Shown here piece by piece: positions 1 to 12,490 of a stretch of DNA of 64,000 nt. Location of the stretch: the NCBI GenBank assembly GCA_038363925.1, contig JAQQWL010000005.1:2604001-2668000 (forward strand), read 5' to 3'. The notes below the pieces were generated by a model. It did no database searches, had not been told where the DNA came from, and saw only the letters and a program-made list of their open reading frames with translations. Within the stretch, counting starts at the first letter, position 1, and every line of letters starts with the position of its first letter. The translations under genes and the position numbers were made by a program. Source of the stretch: Apiospora phragmitis. Its lineage: Eukaryota > Ascomycota > Sordariomycetes > Amphisphaeriales > Apiosporaceae.

Positions 1-113
1 TAATATAGCTGGCGGTTTTATAAGTATTAATAATATCGTAACCTAGTCGGGGTATAATAGTTTCGTGCCGGTAACGTGTAGGTTTAGCCGTATAATTAGG
101 CTAGGTCGTAATA
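1..113 (-). repeat. LTR A (3' LTR of El1, truncated by window start)
   Basis: Matches the terminal part of the other LTR copies, sharing the CTAGGTCGTAATA end. Read on the minus strand the LTR starts TATTACGACC, probably TGTTACGACC before RIP. Confidence 0.8.
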
Positions 114-128
114 CTATTCTCTTTTTTT
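114..128 (-). other. Polypurine tract of El1
   Basis: Minus-strand purine run (seven A, then GAGA) directly next to the start of the 3' LTR. This is the position and composition expected for a plus-strand priming site in an LTR retrotransposon. Confidence 0.6.
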
Positions 129-329
129 AATTACTTTATTTTTAAAGCGCCAGGTTTTATAAGTACCCCTACTTCTTATCTTTTTCGAGTTTTTAATAAG
201 TTCTTTTCTCCCTGCTTTTATTATAATATCTATTTATTATAACGTTTAGTCGTATTAAAAAACGTCGCGTTTTTCGCTTTCGTATTAAAAAAATAAAATA
301 GTATAACGCTTTAGCCCTTACTTTATTTC

Positions 330-798
330 GTAATTCTATAGAAATACCGGACGGTTATTTTTATTAAGTTCGTTATAAATTAAAATACCGCGTTTCGTTA
401 AACGATTCCTCTCGTTACCTTTTTTATATTATAAACTATTAATTTAGTTACGATATATATTTTTCGATATTTACCCTCCTTACTACCGCGGAGTAGAACG
501 CTAAACTTAAGGCGGAAATCGAAGCGCTAGAGGATAAGGTCTCCCGTCTTCGCAAACAGAAAAAGCTTTGGTTCGACAAAATAACCCGGGCTATCCGTCG
601 GGGTATTTCGAGCATAGAAAAGTTAGAGCGTATCGAACGTGAGGAGGCCGAGGAGGAGGCTCGTCGTAAGGTAACGGCCGAACCGTCGCCTAAAATTACT
701 CCTATGCTATTATCGGGCTTTTTTTCGATTAGGACGAGGTGTACCCTAACGTCCCGTTAAAACCGTCGCTATTAGCCGAGTTTAGGGTTATTTTTTAA
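330..798 (+). pseudogene. Antisense coiled-coil ORF at the 3' end of El1
   Basis: On the plus strand, opposite to pol, 497-757 is open for 87 codons in sequence otherwise full of stops. It encodes a Lys/Glu/Arg-rich coiled-coil-like segment (AEIEALEDKVSRLRKQKK, then RIEREEAEEEARRK). After one apparent frame slip near 730 the conserved tail (DEVYPNV...PSLLAEF) ends at a stop at 796-798. Equivalent plus-strand frames occur in El2 and El4 at the same place. Upstream, weaker coding similarity extends to about 330. I recall a fungal protein family with a Cys-rich N-terminus and an LRKQ-type coiled coil that resembles this, but cannot confirm it here. The segment is visibly richer in G and C than its surroundings. 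Confidence 0.55.
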
Positions 799-849
799 AC
801 TTTTAAAGTTTTTTAATAGCGTTTTTTAAGTATCTTTTAAGTTTTTAAG

Positions 850-3800
850 TATTATTTTTTAATAAATATCTTTTTTATTAAACGAAGTATTAAAACCCTC
901 GCCCTCTTTTTTATTTATCGATAACTTTCTCGATTTCGTACTCGTGCTAATCTGTTTTGACTTCTAGTTATATATTGATTTTCGTATTTTCAGGGGCTGG
1001 TTCGAGTAATAAGATATGAAATATAGGGTATATCCGTATTGTTTTAAGTAGTAATAATTAGTAATTAGTTTTTAAAATAACTTTTACGATTTTAAATAGT
1101 CTGATTTTTTTAAAGTCTAATTTATCGCTAGGTCGTTTAATTTTAATATTACGTCGTAAGAAGTAAACTTTTTCTCTTTCTTTAAAGGTTAGTTCTTTTA
1201 ACCTTGTTTTATCGGCGTATTTCTTTATCCGTTTTTAAAAAAAAAGTGAGGTCTTATTATAAAATAGTTTAGAGTTTTTTTAGTTTCTCGACTTATATAA
1301 TCGCGGCTGGTGCTAACTCTCTTTTTAAGGGTTGTTTAGTAATCTCCGGGTCGTATTTATAATTCGTTTAAGATAATAAGATGCGCGTAGTTTCGTTATT
1401 TATATTATTATATACGAATTATACTATAAGTAATAGCATTACTTAATTATTTTACTTATAATTAACGTAATATTATAAATATTATTTTAAGGTTTAATTT
1501 ATCCGTTCGGTTTATCCGTTCGTTTAAGGGTAGTAGGCCGTAAATAGCTTATACTTTACGCCTAGCTATATTATAAATAATTTTTAGAACTTGGCGGTAA
1601 ATAATTTATTTCGGTCGGAAATAATCGTTTTCGGCAGCCCGTATTAATTAACGACGGTTTTAAGGAACGTATACGCGAGGTCGCTAGTATCGCTGGATTC
1701 CTTATACGAGAGGAAGTAGGTATACTTCGTGAGCTTATCCGTAATTATTAATATATTATCGTACTCGATTTTAATTAATAGTTCCGTTAATAAGGGTAGC
1801 TTAATAACGAAGTTAAGCGCGATCGTTTTTTATACTTTATTCGGTAATAAAATCGGTTATAATTCCTTATAAGGTTTATACCTAGCGGCCTTAGTTTTAT
1901 TATATAGGTTATATTTATTAATTACTTTAGCTATAAAGGGCTTTAGGTTTTTATAATCGAATTGCTTAGTAATTCGCTTTTAAGTTTTAAAGACTCTTTA
2001 GTGTCTGTGCGTAAGGTGTTTATAGAAGTCCTTGATGAAATTTTCCCGGTGCTGCTTAAGGATATAGATTTTATTTTGGTAGAAGATAAGACCGTCGCGG
2101 TTTTTAAGGTAATTTTTAGCGTAATGAACGAAATCGGGGGTTCGGTTTAATTACTTAAATTTAGTAATTTATTCGTCGTTATATTAAACGCGGTTCGTAG
2201 CGTTTAATTATCGTAACGATATAAGGTTGCCGTCTTGGTTTTATTTAAAGATAGTCCTGGTTTCGGGTAGGACTTCCTCTTAATGGTCGGGTTATTTACT
2301 TAGTGCGTCGGCGCGACCGTTTTCGCTACCTTTTCGGTAAATAATAACGAAATTAAATTCCGAAAGAAATTCAAACTATCGTACTTATTATTTATTTAGC
2401 TCTTTTATAATAATAAATATCGTAAAGTTCTTATAATCGGTATAAATTTTTATTAGCTTTACTATTTCGTTAAAATAATGTTTTTATTTTTCGAATACTT
2501 TAATAATAGCTATTAATTCTTTATCGTAGATCTAATAATTAAGCTCGGGTCTATTTAGCTTTTTCGAAAAGAATACGACAAGGTGCGACTTCCCGTTATC
2601 GTCCCGTTAACTTAGTTGCCCTCCGATCGCATAGTTCGATACGTCGGTCTCGACTTTAAAAGGTTTTACGGGATCTGTTACGCGAAGTATTAGTTCGTTA
2701 ACGATCCGCTCCTTTATAATTTAAAAAGCTTTTTTTTCTTTATTAATCTATATAAATAGGGTGTCCTTTTTAATTAAGTTTATTAAGGGTGTCGCTATCC
2801 TATTAAATCCGGGGACGAAAATCTAGTAATAATTAGTTAGTTTTAAAAAGGATTTAATTTCTATAGCGTTTATAGGCGTCGGTTACTCCTTAACTATTAT
2901 TATTTTAAAGGATTCTATTCCGATCTCCCTTAAGGATATAACGTATTTTATAAAAATAACCTGGGTCTAGTAGAATACGTTCTTTTTTAAATTAATTAAT
3001 AGGTTAATATCTTATAGCTTTTAAAGTATTAATTTTACGTGTTTTTTATATTATTTTTTGTTTTCGGGAGTAAATAAGGATGTCGTCGAGGTATATTATA
3101 ACGAACTTATCGAGGTATTTATGTAAAATATAATTAATTATTAATTAAAAGCTAATTAGTATATTAATTAATCTAAATAGTATAGCTTAGTACTCGAAAT
3201 ATTCATATTTCGTTCGGAACGCGGTTTTTTATTCTTTTTCTTTTTTAATACGGATTAGGTTATATACGTTAAGGAGGTTAAGTATTATAAAGATTTCGGC
3301 GTTTAATAATTTATTTCGTAGATTGCTAATTAAAGGTAAGGGGTACCGGTTTTTAATAATAATTTCGTTAAGTTTTTAATAATCGATATATATACGCTAT
3401 TTAGGTTTGCCGTCTTTACTTTTTTTTAAAATAAAGAGGATAGGGAAGCTTGTTAATAATATGGATGGTTATATAACTCCTTTTTTTAAGTTCTCTATAA
3501 TATATTTTTTTAAAGCCTGTTCGTATTCCTGGTTAAGTTTATATATAGGTATAAATAGAGGTTCCTTTCTATTTTTAAGCGGTATTTCGTAATCTTACTG
3601 TGTATAAAGCGATAAGCCTATTTTTAGTTTTTTATTAAAAAAAGCTTCGAATTACCGGTATTTTTTTTAATATAATTATTATAACGTTTAGCTTAAGTTT
3701 TTTAATAATAATATATACTTTAAATATTTTAAGTTTATTAAAAGGTTACTTTTTAAACCGCTATTTATTAATTAAACCTCTTTTTAATATATTTTATTAA

Positions 3801-5500
3801 AATTAGCTTATTTTTTAATTAATTTTAAAATTATTTACCCGTAATTAAAATATTTTTAAAATTATATCGTATTTTATAACGTTTATAATATTATACGAAA
3901 TTCGTTTATAACGTTTTTTAAGGTCGATCGGAAGTTCGCGACTTTTTTTCGTACTTTTCTATTTTTATAAGTTATAAATCCTTTATTAACGGTTTTAAAT
4001 CGGTATGGGGCATTTTTTTCTTACTATTTTAATTCTAAGCGGTTAACGATTCGTAGTAAGATATAGTTTCTTTATACTCCGCTATCGAGTAACGCTTTAA
4101 TATAAACTCCTTTTACGCTTATTATTAAAATAATATACTTATAAATAGCTCGATTATCCGTTATTTAATATAAGGACCTTTCTTAGTCCGCTTAATATTA
4201 TCCCTTTATATTCGGCGGCGTTTATTTTCCCGACCGATATTCTTTTAAATAAGTAATAAATTCTTACGATCGATCGTTTTATTATCGTTATTATTCCTTT
4301 TTATTTTTATAGGGAGCTTTTTAATACGTTAGCGAAAGTATTTTTATATTCCTCCCCGTGTGGAATATTATTCCTAATACTTAGGATTCGGGTTTTTCGG
4401 GTAATTCGGAAGTTTATTAGGTTCGTTAAAATTTATAAACGTTTTATAAGTTTTTAATTATAATAAAGGGGTTCTTTTATTAAATATATATTTATATGTT
4501 TTAAAAGTATTAAGCGTTTTTTTTTTAAACGTTTATAAGCTCGCGATTTTTTTTAAGCGTGTTTAAAGTATTAGTTTTCGAAATATTCTTTTTAATTCCG
4601 TCTTTTTAAATAGTATTTTCATAGTTATTTTAAATCTTTTTATATTAATAAGTACGCGTATCGTTTATTAGGAATTAATGTTTTAATTTTCTTAATTATA
4701 TAGTCGAGGTATGGGTTTATAATAACTCGTTTATTAATTCGTTAAAAAAACTATTTATTTTTAAGTTTTTTCGCGAAATATTTTATATAAGCGTCGTATA
4801 CGTATAAAATTTACGAGAACGTGAAGTATATTTCGTTTATAAAAAAGATTCGAAGGTTATTATTTATTACGTAATTACCGCGGACTTTTTAAATAAATCT
4901 TATTATAATAAGTATTTAGCGTAAGTATTTTAAATTTAAGTAGGGGACGCTTAGGATAATTAGCTATCTATTATTCTTAAGGTTTTTAAACCCGATAATC
5001 TCGTTTACGAGTTCTTTTATTAATATACCGACTAGTTGTTCGTAATTAACGGGTTACTCTTTTAATTAATAGTTTTATTATTATTATTAAAACTATTAAG
5101 GGCGAGATCGTAAGTTAGGGCGAAATCTTTACTTATTATAACGACGCTCCGCTTAGGGCTCCTCTTTATCTTTAAGGCTTTAAAAAACTATCCGGTTTTT
5201 TCTTTATTTATTAAATAAAGGGTATACCTATTATCGTAACAGGCTGTTTAGGATAGGCTACCGTGTTTAATAATAGCGCTGCTTCTTTTAATAGTTAGTA
5301 CGGGGGCGTCCTCGCTTATCGTAGCGTTAACGTGTCGTCCGTCTAAGACTTTCCGAAAGTCCTTCTTCGGGGCTCGATATTCTCGTAAATAATGCCCCTT
5401 TTTTTAATAGTTATAATAAGTAACGTTTTATTTTTTATTATTTTTATTATATTTAATAATATCGAGATTTATAGGTTTATTATAATAGTTATACGCGGTA
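850..5500 (-). pseudogene. El1 pol remnant (reverse transcriptase, RNase H, integrase region)
   Basis: Degraded minus-strand pol. The YLDD active-site motif of reverse transcriptase lies at 3082-3093. By element order, RNase H and integrase should lie between it and the 3' LTR, and protease to its right toward gag, but I did not recover their catalytic motifs. Stops occur in all frames. The region aligns by eye with El2 (6900-11500) and El4 (15850-20570). Boundaries are approximate. Confidence 0.65.
3082..3093 (-). other. Reverse transcriptase YLDD motif, El1
   Basis: Minus-strand codons TAC CTC GAC GAC give Y-L-D-D, flanked by FVII and ILIYS. This is the catalytic YxDD box of Ty3/Gypsy reverse transcriptase. 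Confidence 0.85.
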
Positions 5501-5554
5501 ATATTTTTCGGCTATATATTATAATAGTAACGTAATTGTTTTATATTAGCCTAG

Positions 5555-5559
5555 ATTCG
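5555..5559. repeat. Left copy of 5-bp target-site duplication ATTCG
   Basis: ATTCG just left of the El2 LTR end. The same ATTCG follows the other El2 end at 13084-13088. The interrupted gag continues after it, as comparison with the uninterrupted copies near 11515 and 20587 shows. Confidence 0.75.
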
Positions 5560-6159
5560 TATAACGAACGCTATCTAGGTTCTAAAAGAAACCTAGTAAG
5601 ACGTACTAGGGTTTATATTTAGTAATATGAGAAAGTATCTGAACGTGCGATAAAAGTTCACTTCTATCGGTATAATATGTAATAACTATAAAAATAAAAG
5701 TAATTAAAATACGTAAATTAAAAAAGGTTTATAATAAATTATTAAAGCTATTTATTTTATTAATAAATTAAATTAATATTTAAATTAATTATTAAAATAA
5801 AGAATATTTATATAAAATATATAAAAAACGTTCGTAGTTATATATTTAATCCCTTTTTTATTAATCCTTTTAGATCTCGTAGATCTCGCGAGATCCTCGA
5901 GATCCGGATCTCGAGATCTGGCGCGATCCCGAGATCCGTTACGTGACCTCTGTTTTTCCTCCGTGAAAATATTTACGCGTTTTATAGTTACCCGGGGCGG
6001 TATTACGTTAAGCGGTCGCTTACGAAGTATAAATAAATTTATATTAATATAACTAGTAGTTTTATCGGTATTAATAATATTATAACCTAATCGGGGTATA
6101 GTAATTCCGTGCCGGTAATCTTATAAGTTTAAGCCGTATAATTAAACTAGGTCGTAATA
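5560..6159 (-). repeat. LTR B (3' LTR of El2), about 600 bp
   Basis: Starts TATAACGAAC and ends GTCGTAATA on the plus strand. Read inward from either end the termini are TATAACGA and TATTACGA, a near-perfect inverted pair that would be TG...CA before RIP. It contains the GATC/CTCGAG palindromes at 5882-5915. Confidence 0.8.
5882..5915. repeat. Perfect palindromes in LTR B
   Basis: Two adjacent perfect palindromes: GATCTCGCGAGATC (5882-5895) and CTCGAGATCCGGATCTCGAG (5896-5915). A counterpart with a CTAG centre is kept in LTR C (12828-12847). Confidence 0.85.
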
Positions 6160-6175
6160 CTATTCTCTTTTTTTT
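6160..6175 (-). other. Polypurine tract of El2
   Basis: Minus-strand purine run immediately inside LTR B, matching the one in El1. Confidence 0.6.
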
Positions 6176-6399
6176 AATTATTTTATTTTTAAAGCGTTAA
6201 GTCTTATAAATACCCTTATTTTTTTATTCCTTCGGGTTTTTTAATAAGTTCTCTTCTTTTTATTTTTATTATAATATTTATTTATTATAATATTTAATCG
6301 TATTAAAAAACGTTATACGTTTAAATATTTTAAGACTAAAAAGTTTCGCACTTACGATCTCTTCGCGTAAACTATTTTTAAAAGTCTTATAAAAATATC

Positions 6400-6870
6400 G
6401 GACGGTTATTTTTATTATATTCGCTACGGTTTTATTTATTATACTTCCTTAAACGATTTGTCCCGTTACGGTAAATATATTACGAACTATTAATTAAGTT
6501 ACGATATAAGGTTTTTTACAAAGGTTTTAATAAATACCGCCTTTTAGTATTCGAAGCTGGAGGCCGAGATCGAGAAGGTCGAGGAGCGTCGTCGGGGAAT
6601 AGACGCGAAGGTGCAGCGTTTCGGAAATAGAAAAAGCTATGGTTTAAGAAAATAATACGGGCGGTTTAGCGTGGTTTTAGCTTTATTAAGGAGCTGGAGC
6701 GTATAAAGCGGAAAGAAGCCGAGGAGGAAGCTCGTCGAAAAGTAGCGGTTAAACTGTTGCCTAAGGTTACTCTTATACTGTTATCGGGCTTCTTTTTTAA
6801 TTAGGACGAGGTATATTTTAACGTCCTGCTAGAGCCGTCGTTATTAGCTAAGTTTAAGGTTATTCCTTAA
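6400..6870 (+). pseudogene. Antisense coiled-coil ORF at the 3' end of El2
   Basis: Plus-strand counterpart of the El1 antisense ORF. It shows a Glu/Lys-rich segment (KLEAEIEKVEERRRGIDAKV) near 6550-6610 and KELERIKRKEAEEEARRKVA near 6690-6750. The tail (LEPSLLA) ends at a stop at 6868-6870. At least one frame slip and two TAG/TAA stops are present; TAG at former Trp codons fits RIP. The start is not resolved. Confidence 0.5.
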
Positions 6871-6899
6871 ACTTCCGAAGTTTTTTAATAACGTTTTCT

Positions 6900-9800
6900 A
6901 GGTATTTTTTAAGTTTTTAGGTATTATTTTTTAGTAGGTAACCTTTTTATTAAACGAGGTATTAAAACCCTCGTCTTTTTTTCTTTTATTAATAATTTTA
7001 TTGATTTCGTACTCGTGCTAATCTATTTCGACCTCTAGCTATGTATCGATTAAGGTTTTTTTAGCTACTGGCTTAAGTAATAAAATATAAAATATAAGGT
7101 GTATCCGTATTATTTTAAGTAGTAATAATCGATAATTAATTTTTAAAATAACCTCTTTAATTTAAAATAGTCCGATTTTTTTAAAGTCTAGTTTATTACT
7201 AAGTCGTTTAGTTTTAATATTACGTCGTAAGAGGTAAACTTTTTCTCCCTCTTTAAAAGTTAATCCTTTTAACCTTGTTTTATCGGCGTATTTCTTTATT
7301 CGTTTTTAAAGAAAAGTAAGGTCTTATTATAAAGTAGTTTATAATTCTTTTAGTTTTTTAATTTATATAGTCGCGATAAGTGTTAACTTTCTTTTTAAAG
7401 GTTTCCGGGTAATTTCTAGGTCGTATTTATAATTAGCCCGAAATAGTGAAATGCGCGTTATTTCGTTATCGGCGCTATTATATATAAATTACGCTATAGG
7501 TAATAGCGTTACCTAGTTATTTTATTTATAATTAACGTAGTAGCGTAAGTATTATTTTAAAGTTTAGTTTATTCTCTCGGTTTATTTATCCGTTTAAAGG
7601 TGGTAAGTTGTAAATAATTTATACTTAATACCGAGTTATATTATAAATAACTTTTAAAACTTAGTTATAAATAGCTTATCTCGATCGGAGATGATCGTTT
7701 TTAATAGCCCGTATTAATTAATAATAGTACGGAGGAAGGTATAGGCTAGATCGTTAGTATTGCTAGATTCTTTATATAGCAGGAAATAAGTATATTTCGT
7801 AAGTTTTTCCGTAATTATTAAGATGTTATCGTAACTAACCTTAATTAATAATTCTTCCGATAAGGGTAATTTAATTATAAAATCGAGCGTAATCGTTTTT
7901 CACGCCTTGTCTAGTGGTGGGATTAGTTATAATTCTCCGTATAATCGATATTTAACGGGCTTAGCCTTACTATATAAATCGTATTTATTAATAACCTTAA
8001 CTATGGTTAACTTAAGGTTCTCGTAATCGAATTACTTAGTAATTTGTTTCCAAGTTTTGAACACTCCTTAATATCCGTGTACGGGGTGTTCGTAGAAATC
8101 CCTAATAAATTCCTCCCGATACTGCTTAGGGATATAGATTTTATCTCGGTAAAAGATAAGATTATCGTGGTCTTTGAGGTGATCCCTAGCGAAATTAATA
8201 AAATCGAGGGTACGGTCAAGTTGTCTAAACTTGACGACCTATTTTATCGTTATATTGGACGTAGCTCGTAACGTTTAGTTATTATGATAGTACGAGGTTA
8301 CCGTTTTAGTCTTATTTAAAGACAGTCCTAGTTTTAAGTGGGACTTCTTCTTAATGGTCGGGTCGTTTACTTAGTACGTTGGCGCGACCGTTCTCGCTTT
8401 TTTTCCGGTAAATAATAACGAAATTAAATTCCGAAAAAAATTTAAACTATCTTACTTATCGTTTATTTAGTTCTTTTATAGTAATAAACGTCGTAAAGTT
8501 CTTATAATCGGTATAGACCTTTATTAGTTCTACTATTCCGCTTAAATAATATCTCTATTCTTTAAAAGCTTTAATAATAGCTATTAGCTCCTTATCGTAG
8601 ATCTAGTAGTTAAGCTCTAGTCTATTTAACTTTTTTAAAAAAAATGCGACAGGGTGCGACTTCCCGTTATTATCCCGTTAATTTAGTTGTCCTCCGATCG
8701 CATAGTTCGATACGTCGGTCTCGATTTTAAAGGGTTTAGCTAAATCTGTTATGCAAAATATTAGTTCGTTAAGGATTCGTTCCTTTATTACTTAAAAGGC
8801 GGTTTTTTCCGCTTCCGTCTATTTAAATAGTTCGTCCTTTTTCGTTAAGTTTATAAGGGGTATCGCTAACCTGTTAAATCTGGGGACGAAAATCCGGTAA
8901 TAATTAGCTAATCTTAAAAAGGATTTAATTTTTATAGCGTTTATAAGCGTAAGCTATTCTTTAATTATTACGATTTTTAACTGCTTTATTTATATTTCTC
9001 CGGGGGATATTACGTATTTTATAAACGTAACCGTTCGTTAATAAAATTCGCTTTTTTTTAAGTTTATTAATAAATTAGCGTTTTATAGCTTTTAAAGTAT
9101 TAACTTTATATACTCTCTATATTATTCGTTATTTTCGGAATAAATAAAGATATCGTCAAGGTATATTATAACGAACTTATTAAGGTACTCGCGTAAAATA
9201 TAATTAATTATTAATTAAAAACTAGTTAACGCGTTAATTAATTTAAACAGTATAGCTTAATACTCGAAATATTTATATTTCGTTTAAAACGCGGTTTTTT
9301 ATTTTTCTCCTTTTTTAATACGGATTAAGTTATAAACGTTAAAGAGGTTAAGTATTATAAAAATTTTAACGTATAATAATTTATTCCGTAAGTTACTAAT
9401 TAAAAGTAAAGGGTACCGGTTTTTAATAATAATTTCGTTAAGTTTCTAATAATCGATATACATACGCCACTTAGGTTTCCCGTCCTTACTCTTCTTCGGA
9501 ACAAAGAGGATAAGGAAACCTATTAGCGATATGGATGGTCGTATAACTCCTTTTTTTAAGTTCTCTATAATATACTCCTTTAAGGCCTATTCGTACTCCT
9601 GATTAAATTTATATATAAGTATAAATAAGGGTTCCTTCCTATTTTAAAAGGTATCTCTTGATTTTACCGTATATAAAGCGGTAAGTCTATCTCTAATTTC
9701 TTACTAAAAAAAGCTTCGAATTACTAATACTCTTTTAATATAATAGTTATAATATTCGGCTTAAGTTTCTTAATAATAATATATACTTTAAATACTTTAA

Positions 9801-11500
9801 GTTTATTAAAAGGTCGTTTTTTAAACCGTTATTTATTAATTAAACCTCTTCTTAATATATTTTATTAAAATTAGCTTATTTTTTAATTAATTTTAAAATT
9901 ATTTATTTATAACTAAGGTATTTTTAAAATTATATTATATTTTGCGACGTCCGTAATATTATACGTAATTTATTTATAACGTTCTTTAATATTAATTAAA
10001 AAGTTCGCGACTTCTTTTCGTACGTCTTTATCGTTATACGTTATAAGTCTTTTATCGACGGTTTTAAATCGGTATAAGGCGTTCTTTTCCTACTATCCCA
10101 AGGCTAGGCTATTAACGATTCGTAGTAAAATATAGTTACTTTACGCTCCGCTATCTAGTAGCGCTCGGATAGTAATTCCTTTAATTTTAACTATTAATAT
10201 AATATAATCGTGGATATCCTAGTTATCCGTTATTAAGCATAGGGATCTATCGTGTCCCGTCGGGTATCGTCCTTTTATAACCGGCGGAAATCGTTTCCCG
10301 ACTGTTATAGTAGGTTTCGTTCGTCGGCCATTCGTTAATAGCGACGGATTTATACGTACAGTATCTCGTGGTCGTACGGTAGTAGCGGTATTCGGGATCC
10401 TGTTATTATAGCAGGTCCCCTAACCTAGGAGTTTTAGGTATCCTAGAAATATCGTACGCTTTCTTTAAGCGTTCGGTAAGCTCGTGATTTTTTTTAAGCG
10501 TGCTATAAATACTCGTCGTTAATATAGTCCCTCTAGTTTTATCTCTTTAAGTAATATTTTCGGGGCTATTATAAAGTCTTTTCGATTAATAAGTAAGCTT
10601 GTCGAAGGTTAGGTATAATTATTTTAACCTTCCCGATAAGGTGGTCAAAGTATGGTTACCTAATTAGGTACTTACTAATCCTTCGAGAGAACTATCCCTC
10701 CTCGAGTTTTTTTACTAAGTGCTCGGTATAACCGTCATAGATACAGCCGATCTAAGCGAGTAGGAGGTAGTTATTATATATTAACGAGATTTTAGGATCG
10801 TCGCCGATAGCGTAATTTCCTTTTATTCCTTATTTAAATCCGTGCATAATAAGTATTTACCGCAGTTTTCGTATTTAGGAAGTATAACTCCTAGGATCGC
10901 TAGCTATCCGTCGATATCTAGGTTTCGGGGCTTCGCTACTTCTACGGCGAGTTCGGGTATAAGCAGTTTAATAAGCCGTTTAAAATCCTTTAATCGGCGC
11001 TTATCGCGGACTAGGTTACTCCCTGGGTCTCTTTTTTGCTACTGCCCTCGCTGCTTTCGTTATTATAAAGGGGTTGTCGTTATACTATCGCAAGGGTGCG
11101 TATAATACCTTGCCGTCTAAGGGCTTTAAGGAACTATCCCGTCCCTTCTTTATTTATTAAGTGGTCGTGGTAACCATTGTCGTAATAGGCTATCCAGGAT
11201 AGGCTGCCTGGGGTATGTTTAGCGTATTATTAGCGCTACTTCTTTTAATAGCTGTAGGGGTTAATTAATTACTAGTAGTATTAGTTTATTGTTCTTCCGA
11301 GACTTTTTAAAAATCCTTTTTTCGGGATCGATAATTTCGGGCGAAATATCCCTATTTTTAATAGTTATAATAAGTAACGCTCTACTTTTTATTATGTTTA
11401 TTATATTTAGTAGCGTCGAGGTCTATAAGCTTATTATAATAGCTATACGCCGTACTGCTTTTTAATAATATGTTATAATAGTAACGTGGTCGTCCTATAT
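6900..11500 (-). pseudogene. El2 pol remnant
   Basis: Degraded minus-strand pol, parallel to El1. The reverse transcriptase box reads IIYLDDIFIYS around 9152-9163. A less mutated stretch near 10300-11100 lies toward the gag side. Multiple stops; limits approximate. Confidence 0.65.
9152..9163 (-). other. Reverse transcriptase YLDD motif, El2
   Basis: Minus-strand TAC CTT GAC GAT gives Y-L-D-D. The catalytic aspartates survive in this copy. Confidence 0.82.
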
Positions 11501-12430
11501 TAGTTTAGACTCGACTAGTTTACCGTTATTATCCGCCTTACTTTTCGCGGCGTCGTTCGTATATGCGAGTATCGATCTTAATAGTGAGCTCTATATACGA
11601 AAAGAAGTTATTAGGGGTATTAAGCCGGCTAAGTTCGTTTTTAATATTTTCCTTCAACCCCCGGTAATATATTATGATTTTTATAACTTCGGTATAGTTT
11701 AATCGAGCTATAATACGTCGGAACTCGGCGGTATAAGAGGCGGCTAATCCCTTTTACTTAAGAGTTTCTAATTCTTTTTCTACTTGTCGCTTTTCGTCGG
11801 GGTTTTAGAAGAGTGACTTAAGAGCTTATTTAAAGTTATCGTAACTTTTAAAGATTCGTTATACCTTTACGCGATATAGCTTAACTTATTAGTTATTTTT
11901 TATTAATTCGTTTAAGTAGGGTTTAAACTAGGCGAGTACCTTGCTTTTAAAGAACGAGGCGATATAAATAACTCGCTAAGTAGTATTTTAGAAAGTTTTT
12001 TCGTAGAATCGCTAGTAAGCTTTAACTTAAATAAGAAATCCGTAGAGATTCCCGCTTATCCCGTTAAAAGCTGCTGGGGTACTAATTTTTATACCTCTTT
12101 TAAGAGTAACAGGGGTCTGGATAATATTAGCGGCGGTACGGAGGAGGCGTATTTCTTCGCGTAGCTCGTTAACGTTTAGTATTTATTTTAAAGTATTCTT
12201 AATTAAGAGTTCGTTACGTTCTTTTTTAAGCTTAACGTAATAGTGTTAATAGTTAGCGCTCTCCTGCTTAAATTCTTTAATTCGTTTAGCTAACGCCTAC
12301 CGGGTAGGGCTATTGTCGCTATCTTCGCTATCTACTTCTATTTTGGGGTCGCGGTGGGAGGTGCTTGTAGTAGTGGCAGGGGCTTTCTCGTAACGAGGGG
12401 TATTACTAGGTCCAGGCGTAGATATAGTTC
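11500..12430 (-). pseudogene. El2 gag remnant
   Basis: Minus strand reads as a retrotransposon Gag: a segment like AAEFRRIIARLNY, then IIYYRGLKENIKNELSRL, then YIELTIKIDTRIYERRREK near 11535-11740. This order is characteristic of fungal Ty3/Gypsy Gag. Stop codons interrupt it. The nucleocapsid (zinc knuckle) should lie just left, around 11380-11450, but its cysteines are mostly lost. Confidence 0.7.
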
Positions 12431-12490
12431 TTGTAAGTGTTATTACTTAAGGGTTTAGGTAATAATTCGTAAAAATAAAAGTAATTAAAA

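Larger units (their letters stand above)
1..5559 (-). mobile_element. Ty3/Gypsy element El1, left part (3' portion), RIP-degraded
   Basis: This is the 3' portion of an LTR retrotransposon on the minus strand. It begins inside its 3' LTR (1-113, start outside the window). A purine-rich tract follows (114-128 read on minus), then a stop-riddled pol region. Reverse transcriptase is identified by a minus-strand YLDD motif at 3082-3093 in the context FVIIYLDDILIYS, typical of Ty3/Gypsy. The sequence is very AT-rich, with CpA/TpG scarce and TpA abundant while CpG persists, which is the RIP pattern. The internal region stops abruptly at 5559 after ATTCG, where El2 is inserted, and resumes at 13084 with the same ATTCG. 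Confidence 0.85.

Noticed and set aside
10842..11105. 87-codon plus-strand gene in El2
   Set aside because: Lies antisense within pol, has no match to the antisense ORF family, and reflects only a less mutated stretch.
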